A stretch of DNA of 64,000 bases from Skeletonema tropicum (taxonomy: Eukaryota > Bacillariophyta > Thalassiosirophyceae > Thalassiosirales > Thalassiosiraceae): positions 2,046,001 to 2,110,000 of the forward strand of contig CM074137.1 in assembly GCA_037178625.1 (NCBI GenBank), read 5' to 3'. A program made the translations under genes and the position numbers. The notes beneath the pieces were generated by a model. The model was not told the origin of the DNA. It was given only the letters and a program-made list of their open reading frames with translations, and ran no database searches. Positions within the stretch are counted from its first letter, which is position 1. Every line of letters starts with the position of its first letter. Below are positions 36,513 through 47,961 of the stretch, piece by piece.

Positions 36513-37899
36513 GGCGGGGACAATTTAATCTTCAAGTTACTATTAAGCGCAGCTTGCTGTGGTGAGGGGGGGGGGGGTCAACTTTTCTACCCCCGTAATT
36601 TTTACCCCCGGTGTAGAGGCTGTAGTAGAGATCTTAGATCTTAGTTGTTACTCGTTGCATTTGCACGTGCCTGCTCCGCTCGTGCTTCCAATTTATCTTT
36701 CGCCTTCCCCTTGACAACCTTTTTGCCACTCTGAAGGCACATGATACAAATGGGTAAGCATTTGTAACAACCCGTCAAATTGCATTGTCTCAATTGCTCT
36801 TGCCCCAGAAGAAAACTTCCACAGCCACAGCAGCTCCCGACTCTGACTCTCCGCAATGGCAATGAACACAAATAGGTTTCAGTTTCAATGTGCGACCATC
36901 ATTTTTGTAGTAGCTTGGTTCAATTTGAGACTCGCAGGTCAAGTTCAGCTTCTGAACAATAATCTTACTCATATCATCTTCATCGCCAAATATCAAATCA
37001 CCACACGAATACCTATCAGACAAAGACTCAAGCTTTGCCTTAAGAGCTGCGCTTCCTCTAGCGAAATCCGCATCCGAAGGGGAATATATGCAGCAACGTT
37101 TTCCACAAAAGTAGCAGACAATAAAACTTCTTAATTTCTTCGGGTCCCAACTTTTAAGCTTGAGCTCTTTGGCGACAGCTCTATCATTGTGCTTTTGTCT
37201 CTGCTCCTTGACTCTTGTAAGAAGGTAGATCAGAAAAATCTGTGAGAGCATCCTCATTCCCTGCGAACATAATAATGACTTCATCGCGAGAATAAAAATG
37301 CTCCGTCCGTCTGGGATTAATGATTGGTGTTGGCTGTCTCTGTAGGGCAACATTACGGAATTGTGGAGGAGTCAATTCACTGGAGAAATTCAACAAGATT
37401 GCAAGCACCTGGGTCAGACGCATCTGCAAGTGATTGTCTCAATACGCCCGATGGCGGCATCTAGAGCATCGTCCGTCACATCTTTTCCTTCCTTTTCAAA
37501 GAGCTTTTTGACACCCTTCTTCACAACAGTCAGCAGAAGATCCGAATGGTCATATCATTTGCCCGCACCTTCGTACAGATCTTTGCATTAACTGTTTTCG
37601 TGCTCCTATAGAAATGCACGTCAATGAGCACCATGGCGATGCTGGGGGGCGGCAGCCGATGAGTTTAGAACCAAGCGATGTAAAAAATAACTCAACTAAT
37701 AGTGTTGTTAGAGGGTAGTACTACCATTGTACCATTGTGTTGGTGTTGTGTGCTCGATGCCAACCAGTTGGAGGTTTGTGGTTTGTTAGTGGTTCTCACA
37801 GCGGGGGTAAAAATCCACTCAGGGGAACCACTAGCCCAAAAACCGGTGTCTAGGTGGGGGGGGTATTAATAGTAACTCAAAGATTAAATTGTCCCCGCC
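36513..37899. mobile_element. Harbinger-like TIR element inserted in unit 1
   Basis: Present only in unit 1. Units 2-4 have the empty site AAAGAGTAAGTAAGTAC. The 1387-base element is flanked by TAA on both sides (36510-36512 and 37900-37902). Its ends are inverted repeats of about 34 bases that begin GGCGGGGACAATTTAATCTT and differ at only two positions. A three-base TAA target duplication and G-rich ends fit PIF/Harbinger. No DDE transposase is visible inside, so it would be non-autonomous. A G-run at 36565-36578 and a C-rich run beside it follow the left end. Confidence 0.85.
36641..37594 (-). pseudogene. decayed cysteine-rich coding sequence inside the Harbinger-like element
   Basis: Coding-like blocks in successive frames run from right to left: DLLLTVVKKGVKKLFEKEGK (with an in-frame stop just before it), then RRTEHFYSRDEVIIMFAGNE, then KKLRSFIVCYFCGKRCC...DMSKIIVQKLNLTCE...KPICVHCHCGE, and finally CCGCG...CNLTGCYKCLPICIMCLQ with a basic Lys/Ala/Glu tail ending at 36641. 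At least three frame changes and a stop break it. The CxxC pairs suggest a zinc-binding protein. It is not a recognised transposase and may be a captured host gene or a degraded accessory protein. Confidence 0.5.
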
Positions 37900-37902
37900 T
37901 AA

Positions 37903-39960
37903 GTAAGTACATAGTACTAGCTAACTTACTCGTAGAATAGATACCACCAGCAGATCTTGACCATGGTAGACCATGTTGATAAAAGGCAATTGGAGCCTAC
38001 GCACTACGCAGAATGCTTCTATATCCAGAACCAATGATCATCAACGTCAGCAGGTATCATGGGCTTGCTATTACTATAATTTCAACTGATACTTTGTCCT
38101 CGATGGCGTTGATAATACCTCTACTTTAGAGTAGAAACATGTTGGAATGAAGATAAATCTTTGCATTATATGCAATTAGGTGCTCTGGACAATGAATTGT
38201 ATACATTTCACAGTGCCTTATTGTACTTAATACTATTGTGGATAATTCGATTGACGATCATCACATTTTATAACCAAATGGGCGTTGTTTCAGCGTTGTG
38301 AATAATTTTCACATTTATTTCCCACAAGTAGATATCATTCATCATTCACTCCACTGTCCATGATGAACGGCTACTTCCCACACAGTACTCCCCAGTCCCC
38401 CTCAGTTCGCACTATTTTCGCCACAATCCAATAATTAAACATGAAATAACACTAATCTTCTCCGTGTTTGCAGAAATAATACGCGCATTTTTGAGTTGCC
38501 CTTCTGAAGACGACGTGTTGACTCATCATAAGAGCGATAGTTGTGTCCATTCCACAAGCCCAGAGCATCCATAATACTTTATTGTTCAATTTGGCTGCCC
38601 TCACTATCGTGTGCTGGCCATCTAAATCATTTCATTTGTCGATGATCGACGATTATTATTGTGGCCGGAAAATAATACCGAGCGGCGATTATCGAATTCA
38701 GCATGAATACAAGCCCAAACCGAAGGAATACTGGCACCGAACCATCCCCATATATATAAAGTATCATTGCGTGATGAAGGGGAGACGAGACGGACGTTTA
38801 TGGTTGACGTAATCATCACCACAACTGCTTGGCGACGGCTGAAAAAGATGATGGCCGGTGCCGTGTAATGAGGCTACACAACAACCCCACACACACTACC
38901 GCGGCCCAAACCAACGGTCAACATTGATCATATTGGTCCAGTTGATGATCCTGATGCAGGGGTTAGACGGTTGGTGGCGTCTATGGCGTCCATTAGCGGC
39001 ACATGGCTAAGTGAGGTTATAACCCGCACATAGATTCTAAATGAGGTTATCCCGCACATAGGGGTAGGTAGGGATATTCGAACTTACTGTTATGTTGGTG
39101 TAACAAAATGTAACAATGACTAACCCTATAACAAAATTCCTTCCCGCAATAATTAAGGATTGCCCCCTTGAAGGATTTCCCGCCATTTCACCCACAACAT
39201 GCGATTCGACAGATAGATTTCTATTTGAGCGCTTCGTGGGTCCCCTCACTCTATTGGGATGCCTTTGCGATGAATTCGGGGGATGGTGTGGCATTCTAAC
39301 TAGCTTGGGCGTCGAAACTGCCGACCCTTATCCTTATTGCCACCCAAATGTGCCAACGACAACATACTGGTGTTGGTGCGCCCCTACCTACTCAAACAAG
39401 TTGTCAAAGACAAGAACTGGGAGTTGCTCGCTGAAGTCCGGTCAAGGATTTCATCTTCTATATTCACAACCTGAATCTTCCCCTTCTTGAACTCGCGATG
39501 CACCGCTACAGTGGGGAGCTCTCAACCTACATATAATTCAGGCAAACTAATTGTTTGTTTGTACAATTATGTTTATGTCATCCTTTGCCTTCGCCCAACA
39601 GAGCTGCTTTCTGTTCAGATTCCGCTCACGTTTTACAATTACAATACCAATACCAGTGAAAGCTCTTCAGTTATAGTTTCAGAATATGAACTTGGTCAAA
39701 TACAGTGACTTCAACTTCAAGGTAAATCTCAGCCAATGTTTGCACTTGCTACGTGTGGACACAAACTTTTCTGCTGCATAAGGACGATCTTGTGAGATGT
39801 ATGCAGTTGACGCTCAAAGTAAACTTCTGACCAAGAAGAGAACAGATCGTGACAAGCTTTTCTTAGAGTAGAAATTATTGACATTGGCAGAGAAATGACA
39901 AGTATGCAGCTAAAGTTGAAAAGTGCATACCAATCATCTCATGATTTCTAAATTTAAGCT
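37903..39960. other. intergenic part of unit 1 downstream of the dioxygenase gene
   Basis: No supported gene. The longest frame, 39116-39490 plus (124 codons), is broken in unit 4 by a four-base deletion and resembles no family I know. A short direct repeat GTGAGGTTATAACCCGCACATAG / ATGAGGTTATCCCGCACATAG lies near 39010-39061. The same DNA occurs at 43553-45610, 49203-51260 and about 54850-56904. Confidence 0.5.
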
Positions 39961-41067
39961 TTAACTGAAGAGCTTTAGTTCTTTCATCATATCAACCTTC
40001 TTCTTCATTGCCATTGGAAGGATGTTTTTCGATATAACATTCATACCCGAGTTTTGCAGCTCCCTCTCCTCTAACTCCAAAGGTGGCCAACATCTGGGAT
40101 AAAATGGCTGATTGACTTCATCTAAGCATTTTCCAGAGTTTTCTGGATACGACAAGACACTCGGTTCAAAGTTGATTCCCTGGATAAGCCTTGCGGACCC
40201 CCGTTCATATCGTATTGTGTATCGTTTGAGTGCCGAATCATTATCATAGTGCCTTAGACCTTTTTCATTTATTACAGTAGAGCGATGGAAGAGCCACCGA
40301 TGGCAGAAAAGACAATCACCAGGGAGATAGTCGAATTCTAATTTCGTAGATTCAATCTTGGTATTAATCTCTTCATTCAGCGATTCCATTTCGCAAGTTC
40401 TAGCAAACGTTTTAGGTAAATGAGCAATTGATAAACCCTCTAGAGGGAGTGTAGGAGTGCTCCCAATACTCTCGTATGCCTCACGTCTCCACTCGGCAGT
40501 ATGAGATTTGGGCGAAACTGCCATTCCTCCTCCATATTTGGATGGTATGTCATCCAGAGAAAGCCAAACATTTACACCCGAGGATGAACTATCAGTTGGC
40601 CAGAACGAACTGTCATCAACATGCCATCCGCAATGTGACTCTTCCTTGCCCTTTGCCATGAAGGCATCTTTGAGTAGACGCAAAGTTCTTGTATGTGAAG
40701 CATTTTCATCATTACCCGTTTCTTTTTCTTCCAAATCCAACAGAACCCTCGCAATCATGGCAGGGATCGCACTATCCAATGCAACTTCACGGAAAATAAT
40801 CTTCTCCGTATCGAATGCAGATCCGAACTCCAAAGAGTTCAATACATTTCCGATCGGTCGAGCAGTGTTCTTCAATTCTTCCCCAGCTACAATCAAACGC
40901 TCTTTTGTATCCTCGTCTAGAAGCCCACGAATCAGTACGAAACCCTCTGTATCATAAGTTTGTCTGATTGACTGCAGTAACTCATTAAATTCCAAATCAT
41001 GTTGTTGAGAAAGAAGAGCAGTTCGCTGCTCTGCGGATATCTCGTAGATGTGCTTTGAAGTCATCAT
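39961..41067 (-). CDS. phytanoyl-CoA dioxygenase family protein, array 2 copy 1
   Basis: This intronless 368-residue protein belongs to the PhyH group of Fe(II)/2-oxoglutarate oxygenases, which hydroxylate small or lipid-like substrates using O2 and 2-oxoglutarate. The iron-binding HxD is H149-V150-D151 (in CGWHVDDSSFWP), and the distal His is H261 in GDCLFCHRWLFHRST. R282 in KRYTIRY is well placed to hold 2-oxoglutarate. YDTEGFVLIRGLLDED (38-53) is the usual start of the domain. Length fits the family. There is no signal peptide and no clear peroxisomal C-terminus (ends KLFS), so the location is probably cytosolic. The substrate cannot be told. It faces away from the gene-B promoter across a 751-base gap. 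Confidence 0.88.
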   Translation of the reverse strand: MMTSKHIYEISAEQRTALLSQQHDLEFNELLQSIRQTYDTEGFVLIRGLLDEDTKERLIVAGEELKNTARPIGNVLNSLEFGSAFDTEKIIFREVALDSAIPAMIARVLLDLEEKETGNDENASHTRTLRLLKDAFMAKGKEESHCGWHVDDSSFWPTDSSSSGVNVWLSLDDIPSKYGGGMAVSPKSHTAEWRREAYESIGSTPTLPLEGLSIAHLPKTFARTCEMESLNEEINTKIESTKLEFDYLPGDCLFCHRWLFHRSTVINEKGLRHYDNDSALKRYTIRYERGSARLIQGINFEPSVLSYPENSGKCLDEVNQPFYPRCWPPLELEERELQNSGMNVISKNILPMAMKKKVDMMKELKLFS

Positions 41068-41818
41068 TTCATGCGTTTGCTAATATCAATTGATATCTCC
41101 AGAATATTTCTTCTTGAGCAGCTCCTGCTATGAAAAAATAACATGAATATGTAATACATGTCTCAGCTTGCAAGCTTGCAGAAGGACGGATACATAAGAT
41201 GGAGGATGGAAAATTAGTGCGTTTTTGTATGACGAATGAAACTGATGAGTCAGTCAGAGTCGAGTCGGTTCAGAGGAGGCACAAGAATGGAGTCGCATGT
41301 GGCGTCGCTATGACAGAGAATGCCCCTTTTAGATTCACTGCAAATCAGCGCAGACTCATACATACTTTCATCAACTTCGCTTCTCTTATGCGGCGTCGCT
41401 GTGACAGAGAATCCCACTTTTAGATGAACACCCTCTCTCGGAAAACACAAATTTAATTAGAGTTTAACCTTACGACACTGTCTTAGACTTTTACATAAAA
41501 TCATCAGTACCGTGAAGTCTCTGTCAAGCTTGGAATTCAATACAAAATTTCTCATTACGATACTTTACTTGAAAAAAACCTGCTCTGGTCAAAGAGAGAA
41601 GGCGGAAATTCGGATTTGAGTCGCGCTCGGTGAGAAGACACTACTCGCCCTTTTCGTAAGTATGACTGTTTATTCCTTCACACAACATCACTCACCTCGC
41701 ACCTTACACTTTCTTACCACAGTTCATGTACTTGTAGGGGCAACTCTCTGTTCGCATGCCGTCCATCCTTCTTAGATTCTCAAGCAAATACATAACTTAA
41801 CTATAAGTCGAATAGGCC
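41068..41818. promoter_or_regulatory. divergent intergenic region with 5' intron and direct repeats (unit 1)
   Basis: Lies between the dioxygenase start and the truncated gene-B start. It contains a 33-base direct repeat (41301-41333 and 41392-41424; core GGCGTCGCT-TGACAGAGAAT) and a plausible 67-base leader intron for gene B (41656-41722, GTAAGT to CACAG). Two short upstream frames follow (ATG-TAC-TTG-stop, and one from GCATGCCG). An inverted pair CAGCTTGCAAGCTTGCAG is near 41164-41181. Confidence 0.5.
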
Positions 41819-41929
41819 ATGGCGAAACCAACCTTCGAGGATGACAGCTCGAGGAGCCTCGAGAGTCCCCTTCATATCCACTATCTGCTACACATTTCTC
41901 ATTTGCACGGACAGGAGTCCTTGAGCTGA
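41819..41929 (+). pseudogene. 5' fragment of the zinc-ribbon gene at the unit 1/2 junction
   Basis: The promoter and first 47 coding bases of the gene intact at 61073 are joined at 41865/41866 to the reverse complement of the transposase relic. The frame continues 20 foreign codons to a TGA at 41927, predicting a 36-residue peptide that begins MAKPTFEDDSS. It cannot make a functional protein. Confidence 0.8.
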
Positions 41930-42311
41930 AAGTAAAGAGCGCTGCGGTCCCATTCACATTCAGTTTTGTTTTGATCTTTCTCGCCGCCGCGGAATACTGT
42001 GATGTCATGAGTCGATGGTACCTTAGGGCCTCTGACTGATGTAACACGAGCTTCGTATATCGCGAGAGAGAATTCATACTTAAATCCACAAGAATGTGTC
42101 TAAGTGAAAGTATAATATGGGATTGGGTGAGCGAGAGAAAGACAAAAAGATAACAGATAGGGCAGAGGAAGCAGCGACTCTTACCTTATAATCAAACCAT
42201 TTTGATGATGGATCCAATCTCATCTGTTTATGACCGCAAATTCTTCTTCATCGGCAGAGGAGGGGGCGGATGAGGCGGATGAGACACTGTCACTGTCAGT
42301 GTCAGCGTGGT
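41866..42311 (-). pseudogene. 5' part of the transposase relic, unit 2
   Basis: Same as the unit 1 relic but cut after DSGYEG. The intron is at 42100-42184. One frame runs on through the junction into the antisense of the gene-B 5' region, making a 105-codon chimeric frame (41772-42089). Confidence 0.75.
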
Positions 42312-45300
42312 CTTCATGCCTCAAATTCAAATGAGTGGTAAGCCGCAGGAGGAAGTGAACTTGGCTTAACGTCATCCCGCTTATACTTGTAAGCACCTCC
42401 CTATTTATCTCTCTAGAGAGAGTAGAGATGTGCCTCTATCAATCCATCAATCTCCAATGTGTTCGGCATGTTCGTGTCAGTATTCGGTGTAACAAGATTA
42501 GGATCCAGTACAGTATTCAGTATGTATCAGTATTCAGTATCCAGTCCAGTACATATCCAATATCCAGTATCCATTCAGTATCCATATTCATTATCCAGTA
42601 TCCAGTATATATCCGTCTAGTATCCACAATCGCCAAAATGTACGTAGGTACCATAATCCGAGGTACTATACTAGTAAATCCAGGATCTTGCAGCTACAGC
42701 GGGATGCGTTTGCCAGTAGTATGGCATCGAATGTGAAAAGGGGTTGGTTGACATTGAACTCATCTCTCAAAACTCTCGACTCTCGATGGTTCTACCAATG
42801 AGAATCCAGGTGGAGTTGGTTGGGGTTATCGATCTTGGATCTTGGTCTTGGAAACGGTAGCGTCATTTCCTACTTATGTCTCCAATCACACCCACCCTCC
42901 TGAAGTAAAACTTATTCTCTAGACATTGCCGGTTATTCTGTAGAGATAGGTTGACTAGGGTGCACCGTGTGCGAGGAAAAGAGAAGAGATAAAGCAGTTG
43001 TACATAGGCGCATGCACGCAGCCGAGGCTGAACAATGAGCGGCAACCTCAGGAAATCTTGATTTTCGAACGCCGACCCCATGCCTGCGTGAGGCAGGCGA
43101 TGGGGTCAGCGGCAGATTCTTCTCACTACTCACTAACTTGAGCTAATAAAATTCTTTTCTCTAGCATTGCCTAGCCGTATGTTAGAAATGATAAAGTCAC
43201 TGTCCCAGTAATCGATTACTGGGACAGTGACTTTATCATTTCTAACATAATGCAAGTCACCAGTTCGAGTCCAGCGAGGTAAAAAGCCTCTATTTCCCAC
43301 CTAGAGAGAGGTATGGATAAGAGGAAATACTACTGCGGGTAGGCGGACTTAGGAGATAAAGATCGATTACTGGGACAGTGACTTTATCATTTCTAACAAT
43401 TACAAATGAGTCAGTTGTACGATTCGAAACGATAGGGTGCCAAAAGAATCGCTGTAACATTTGGGTGACGATATCCCTACGGTTTTTTGTGCGTATTTTT
43501 ATCGCAAGAAGAAATGGCGGGAGGAAAAAAAAACCGCACTTAGAAAGAGTAAGTAAGTACATAGTACTAGCTAACTTACTCGTAGAATAGATACCACCAG
43601 CAGATCTTGACCATGGTAGACCATGTTGATAAAAGGCAATTGGAGCCTACGCACTACGCAGAATGCTTCTATATCCAGAACCAATGATCATCAACGTCAG
43701 CAGGTATCATGGGCTTGCTATTACTATAATTTCAACTGATACTTTGTCCTCGATGGCGTTGATAATACCTCTACTTTAGAGTAGAAACATGTTGGAATGA
43801 AGATAAATCTTTGCATTATATGCAATTAGGTGCTCTGGACAATGAATTGTATACATTTCACAGTGCCTTATTGTACTTAATACTATTGTGGATAATTCGA
43901 TTGACGATCATCACATTTTATAACCAAATGGGCGTTGTTTCAGCGTTGTGAATAATTTTCACATTTATTTCCCACAAGTAGATATCATTCATCATTCACT
44001 CCACTGTCCATGATGAACGGCTACTTCCCACACAGTACTCCCCAGTCCCCCTCAGTTCGCACTATTTTCGCCACAATCCAATAATTAAACATGAAATAAC
44101 ACTAATCTTCTCCGTGTTTGCAGAAATAATACGCGCATTTTTGAGTTGCCCTTCTGAAGACGACGTGTTGACTCATCATAAGAGCGATAGTTGTGTCCAT
44201 TCCACAAGCCCAGAGCATCCATAATACTTTATTGTTCAATTTGGCTGCCCTCACTATCGTGTGCTGGCCATCTAAATCATTTCATTTGTCGATGATCGAC
44301 GATTATTATTGTGGCCGGAAAATAATACCGAGCGGCGATTATCGAATTCAGCATGAATACAAGCCCAAACCGAAGGAATACTGGCACCGAACCATCCCCA
44401 TATATATAAAGTATCATTGCGTGATGAAGGGGAGACGAGACGGACGTTTATGGTTGACGTAATCATCACCACAACTGCTTGGCGACGGCTGAAAAAGATG
44501 ATGGCCGGTGCCGTGTAATGAGGCTACACAACAACCCCACACACACTACCGCGGCCCAAACCAACGGTCAACATTGATCATATTGGTCCAGTTGATGATC
44601 CTGATGCAGGGGTTAGACGGTTGGTGGCGTCTATGGCGTCCATTAGCGGCACATGGCTAAGTGAGGTTATAACCCGCACATAGATTCTAAATGAGGTTAT
44701 CCCGCACATAGGGGTAGGTAGGGATATTCGAACTTACTGTTATGTTGGTGTAACAAAATGTAACAATGACTAACCCTATAACAAAATTCCTTCCCGCAAT
44801 AATTAAGGATTGCCCCCTTGAAGGATTTCCCGCCATTTCACCCACAACATGCGATTCGACAGATAGATTTCTATTTGAGCGCTTCGTGGGTCCCCTCACT
44901 CTATTGGGATGCCTTTGCGATGAATTCGGGGGATGGTGTGGCATTCTAACTAGCTTGGGCGTCGAAACTGCCGACCCTTATCCTTATTGCCACCCAAATG
45001 TGCCAACGACAACATACTGGTGTTGGTGCGCCCCTACCTACTCAAACAAGTTGTCAAAGACAAGAACTGGGAGTTGCTCGCTGAAGTCCGGTCAAGGATT
45101 TCATCTTCTATATTCACAACCTGAATCTTCCCCTTCTTGAACTCGCGATGCACCGCTACAGTGGGGAGCTCTCAACCTACATATAATTCAGGCAAACTAA
45201 TTGTTTGTTTGTACAATTATGTTTATGTCATCCTTTGCCTTCGCCCAACAGAGCTGCTTTCTGTTCAGATTCCGCTCACGTTTTACAATTACAATACCAA

Positions 45301-45610
45301 TACCAGTGAAAGCTCTTCAGTTATAGTTTCAGAATATGAACTTGGTCAAATACAGTGACTTCAACTTCAAGGTAAATCTCAGCCAATGTTTGCACTTGCT
45401 ACGTGTGGACACAAACTTTTCTGCTGCATAAGGACGATCTTGTGAGATGTATGCAGTTGACGCTCAAAGTAAACTTCTGACCAAGAAGAGAACAGATCGT
45501 GACAAGCTTTTCTTAGAGTAGAAATTATTGACATTGGCAGAGAAATGACAAGTATGCAGCTAAAGTTGAAAAGTGCATACCAATCATCTCATGATTTCTA
45601 AATTTAAGCT
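42312..45610. other. intergenic part of unit 2
   Basis: Equivalent to 35272-39960 without the Harbinger-like element; the empty insertion site is near 43550. The minisatellite and palindrome are present. No gene is supported. Confidence 0.5.
43181..43397. mobile_element. palindromic MITE-like element, unit 2
   Basis: Perfect 66-base palindrome at 43181-43246 and extra right arm at 43365-43397, identical to unit 1. Confidence 0.6.
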
Positions 45611-46717
45611 TTAACTGAAGAGCTTTAGTTCTTTCATCATATCAACCTTCTTCTTCATTGCCATTGGAAGGATGTTTTTCGATATAACATTCATACCCGA
45701 GTTTTGCAGCTCCCTCTCCTCTAACTCCAAAGGTGGCCAACATCTGGGATAAAATGGCTGATTGACTTCATCTAAGCATTTTCCAGAGTTTTCTGGATAC
45801 GACAAGACACTCGGTTCAAAGTTGATTCCCTGGATAAGCCTTGCGGACCCCCGTTCATATCGTATTGTGTATCGTTTGAGTGCCGAATCATTATCATAGT
45901 GCCTTAGACCTTTTTCATTTATTACAGTAGAGCGATGGAAGAGCCACCGATGGCAGAAAAGACAATCACCAGGGAGATAGTCGAATTCTAATTTCGTAGA
46001 TTCAATCTTGGTATTAATCTCTTCATTCAGCGATTCCATTTCGCAAGTTCTAGCAAACGTTTTAGGTAAATGAGCAATTGATAAACCCTCTAGAGGGAGT
46101 GTAGGAGTGCTCCCAATACTCTCGTATGCCTCACGTCTCCACTCGGCAGTATGAGATTTGGGCGAAACTGCCATTCCTCCTCCATATTTGGATGGTATGT
46201 CATCCAGAGAAAGCCAAACATTTACACCCGAGGATGAACTATCAGTTGGCCAGAACGAACTGTCATCAACATGCCATCCGCAATGTGACTCTTCCTTGCC
46301 CTTTGCCATGAAGGCATCTTTGAGTAGACGCAAAGTTCTTGTATGTGAAGCATTTTCATCATTACCCGTTTCTTTTTCTTCCAAATCCAACAGAACCCTC
46401 GCAATCATGGCAGGGATCGCACTATCCAATGCAACTTCACGGAAAATAATCTTCTCCGTATCGAATGCAGATCCGAACTCCAAAGAGTTCAATACATTTC
46501 CGATCGGTCGAGCAGTGTTCTTCAATTCTTCCCCAGCTACAATCAAACGCTCTTTTGTATCCTCGTCTAGAAGCCCACGAATCAGTACGAAACCCTCTGT
46601 ATCATAAGTTTGTCTGATTGACTGCAGTAACTCATTAAATTCCAAATCATGTTGTTGAGAAAGAAGAGCAGTTCGCTGCTCTGCGGATATCTCGTAGATG
46701 TGCTTTGAAGTCATCAT
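45611..46717 (-). CDS. phytanoyl-CoA dioxygenase family protein, array 2 copy 2
   Basis: The 368-residue protein is identical to copy 1, with all metal and 2-oxoglutarate ligands kept. It has its own complete upstream region (46718-47468), so it can be expressed independently. Confidence 0.88.
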   Translation of the reverse strand: MMTSKHIYEISAEQRTALLSQQHDLEFNELLQSIRQTYDTEGFVLIRGLLDEDTKERLIVAGEELKNTARPIGNVLNSLEFGSAFDTEKIIFREVALDSAIPAMIARVLLDLEEKETGNDENASHTRTLRLLKDAFMAKGKEESHCGWHVDDSSFWPTDSSSSGVNVWLSLDDIPSKYGGGMAVSPKSHTAEWRREAYESIGSTPTLPLEGLSIAHLPKTFARTCEMESLNEEINTKIESTKLEFDYLPGDCLFCHRWLFHRSTVINEKGLRHYDNDSALKRYTIRYERGSARLIQGINFEPSVLSYPENSGKCLDEVNQPFYPRCWPPLELEERELQNSGMNVISKNILPMAMKKKVDMMKELKLFS

Positions 46718-47468
46718 TTCATGCGTTTGCTAATATCAATTGATATCTCCAGAATATTTCTTCTTGAGCAGCTCCTGCTATGAAAAAATAACATGAATAT
46801 GTAATACATGTCTCAGCTTGCAAGCTTGCAGAAGGACGGATACATAAGATGGAGGATGGAAAATTAGTGCGTTTTTGTATGACGAATGAAACTGATGAGT
46901 CAGTCAGAGTCGAGTCGGTTCAGAGGAGGCACAAGAATGGAGTCGCATGTGGCGTCGCTATGACAGAGAATGCCCCTTTTAGATTCACTGCAAATCAGCG
47001 CAGACTCATACATACTTTCATCAACTTCGCTTCTCTTATGCGGCGTCGCTGTGACAGAGAATCCCACTTTTAGATGAACACCCTCTCTCGGAAAACACAA
47101 ATTTAATTAGAGTTTAACCTTACGACACTGTCTTAGACTTTTACATAAAATCATCAGTACCGTGAAGTCTCTGTCAAGCTTGGAATTCAATACAAAATTT
47201 CTCATTACGATACTTTACTTGAAAAAAACCTGCTCTGGTCAAAGAGAGAAGGCGGAAATTCGGATTTGAGTCGCGCTCGGTGAGAAGACACTACTCGCCC
47301 TTTTCGTAAGTATGACTGTTTATTCCTTCACACAACATCACTCACCTCGCACCTTACACTTTCTTACCACAGTTCATGTACTTGTAGGGGCAACTCTCTG
47401 TTCGCATGCCGTCCATCCTTCTTAGATTCTCAAGCAAATACATAACTTAACTATAAGTCGAATAGGCC
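46718..47468. promoter_or_regulatory. divergent intergenic region (unit 2)
   Basis: Same content as 41068-41818, including the GTAAGT leader intron (47306-47372). Confidence 0.45.
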
Positions 47469-47579
47469 ATGGCGAAACCAACCTTCGAGGATGACAGCTC
47501 GAGGAGCCTCGAGAGTCCCCTTCATATCCACTATCTGCTACACATTTCTCATTTGCACGGACAGGAGTCCTTGAGCTGA
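47469..47579 (+). pseudogene. 5' fragment of the zinc-ribbon gene at the unit 2/3 junction
   Basis: Same 36-codon fusion as at 41819; breakpoint at 47515/47516. Confidence 0.8.
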
Positions 47580-47961
47580 AAGTAAAGAGCGCTGCGGTCC
47601 CATTCACATTCAGTTTTGTTTTGATCTTTCTCGCCGCCGCGGAATACTGTGATGTCATGAGTCGATGGTACCTTAGGGCCTCTGACTGATGTAACACGAG
47701 CTTCGTATATCGCGAGAGAGAATTCATACTTAAATCCACAAGAATGTGTCTAAGTGAAAGTATAATATGGGATTGGGTGAGCGAGAGAAAGACAAAAAGA
47801 TAACAGATAGGGCAGAGGAAGCAGCGACTCTTACCTTATAATCAAACCATTTTGATGATGGATCCAATCTCATCTGTTTATGACCGCAAATTCTTCTTCA
47901 TCGGCAGAGGAGGGGGCGGATGAGGCGGATGAGACACTGTCACTGTCAGTGTCAGCGTGGT
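47516..47961 (-). pseudogene. 5' part of the transposase relic, unit 3
   Basis: Same truncated relic as in unit 2, with intron 47750-47834 and chimeric frame 47422-47739. Confidence 0.75.

Noticed and set aside
39116..39490. 124-codon plus-strand frame in array 2 units
   Set aside because: Broken by a four-base deletion in unit 4, has no recognisable motif, and overlaps another frame on the opposite strand.
40508..40957. 149-codon plus-strand frame
   Set aside because: Antisense shadow of the dioxygenase gene.
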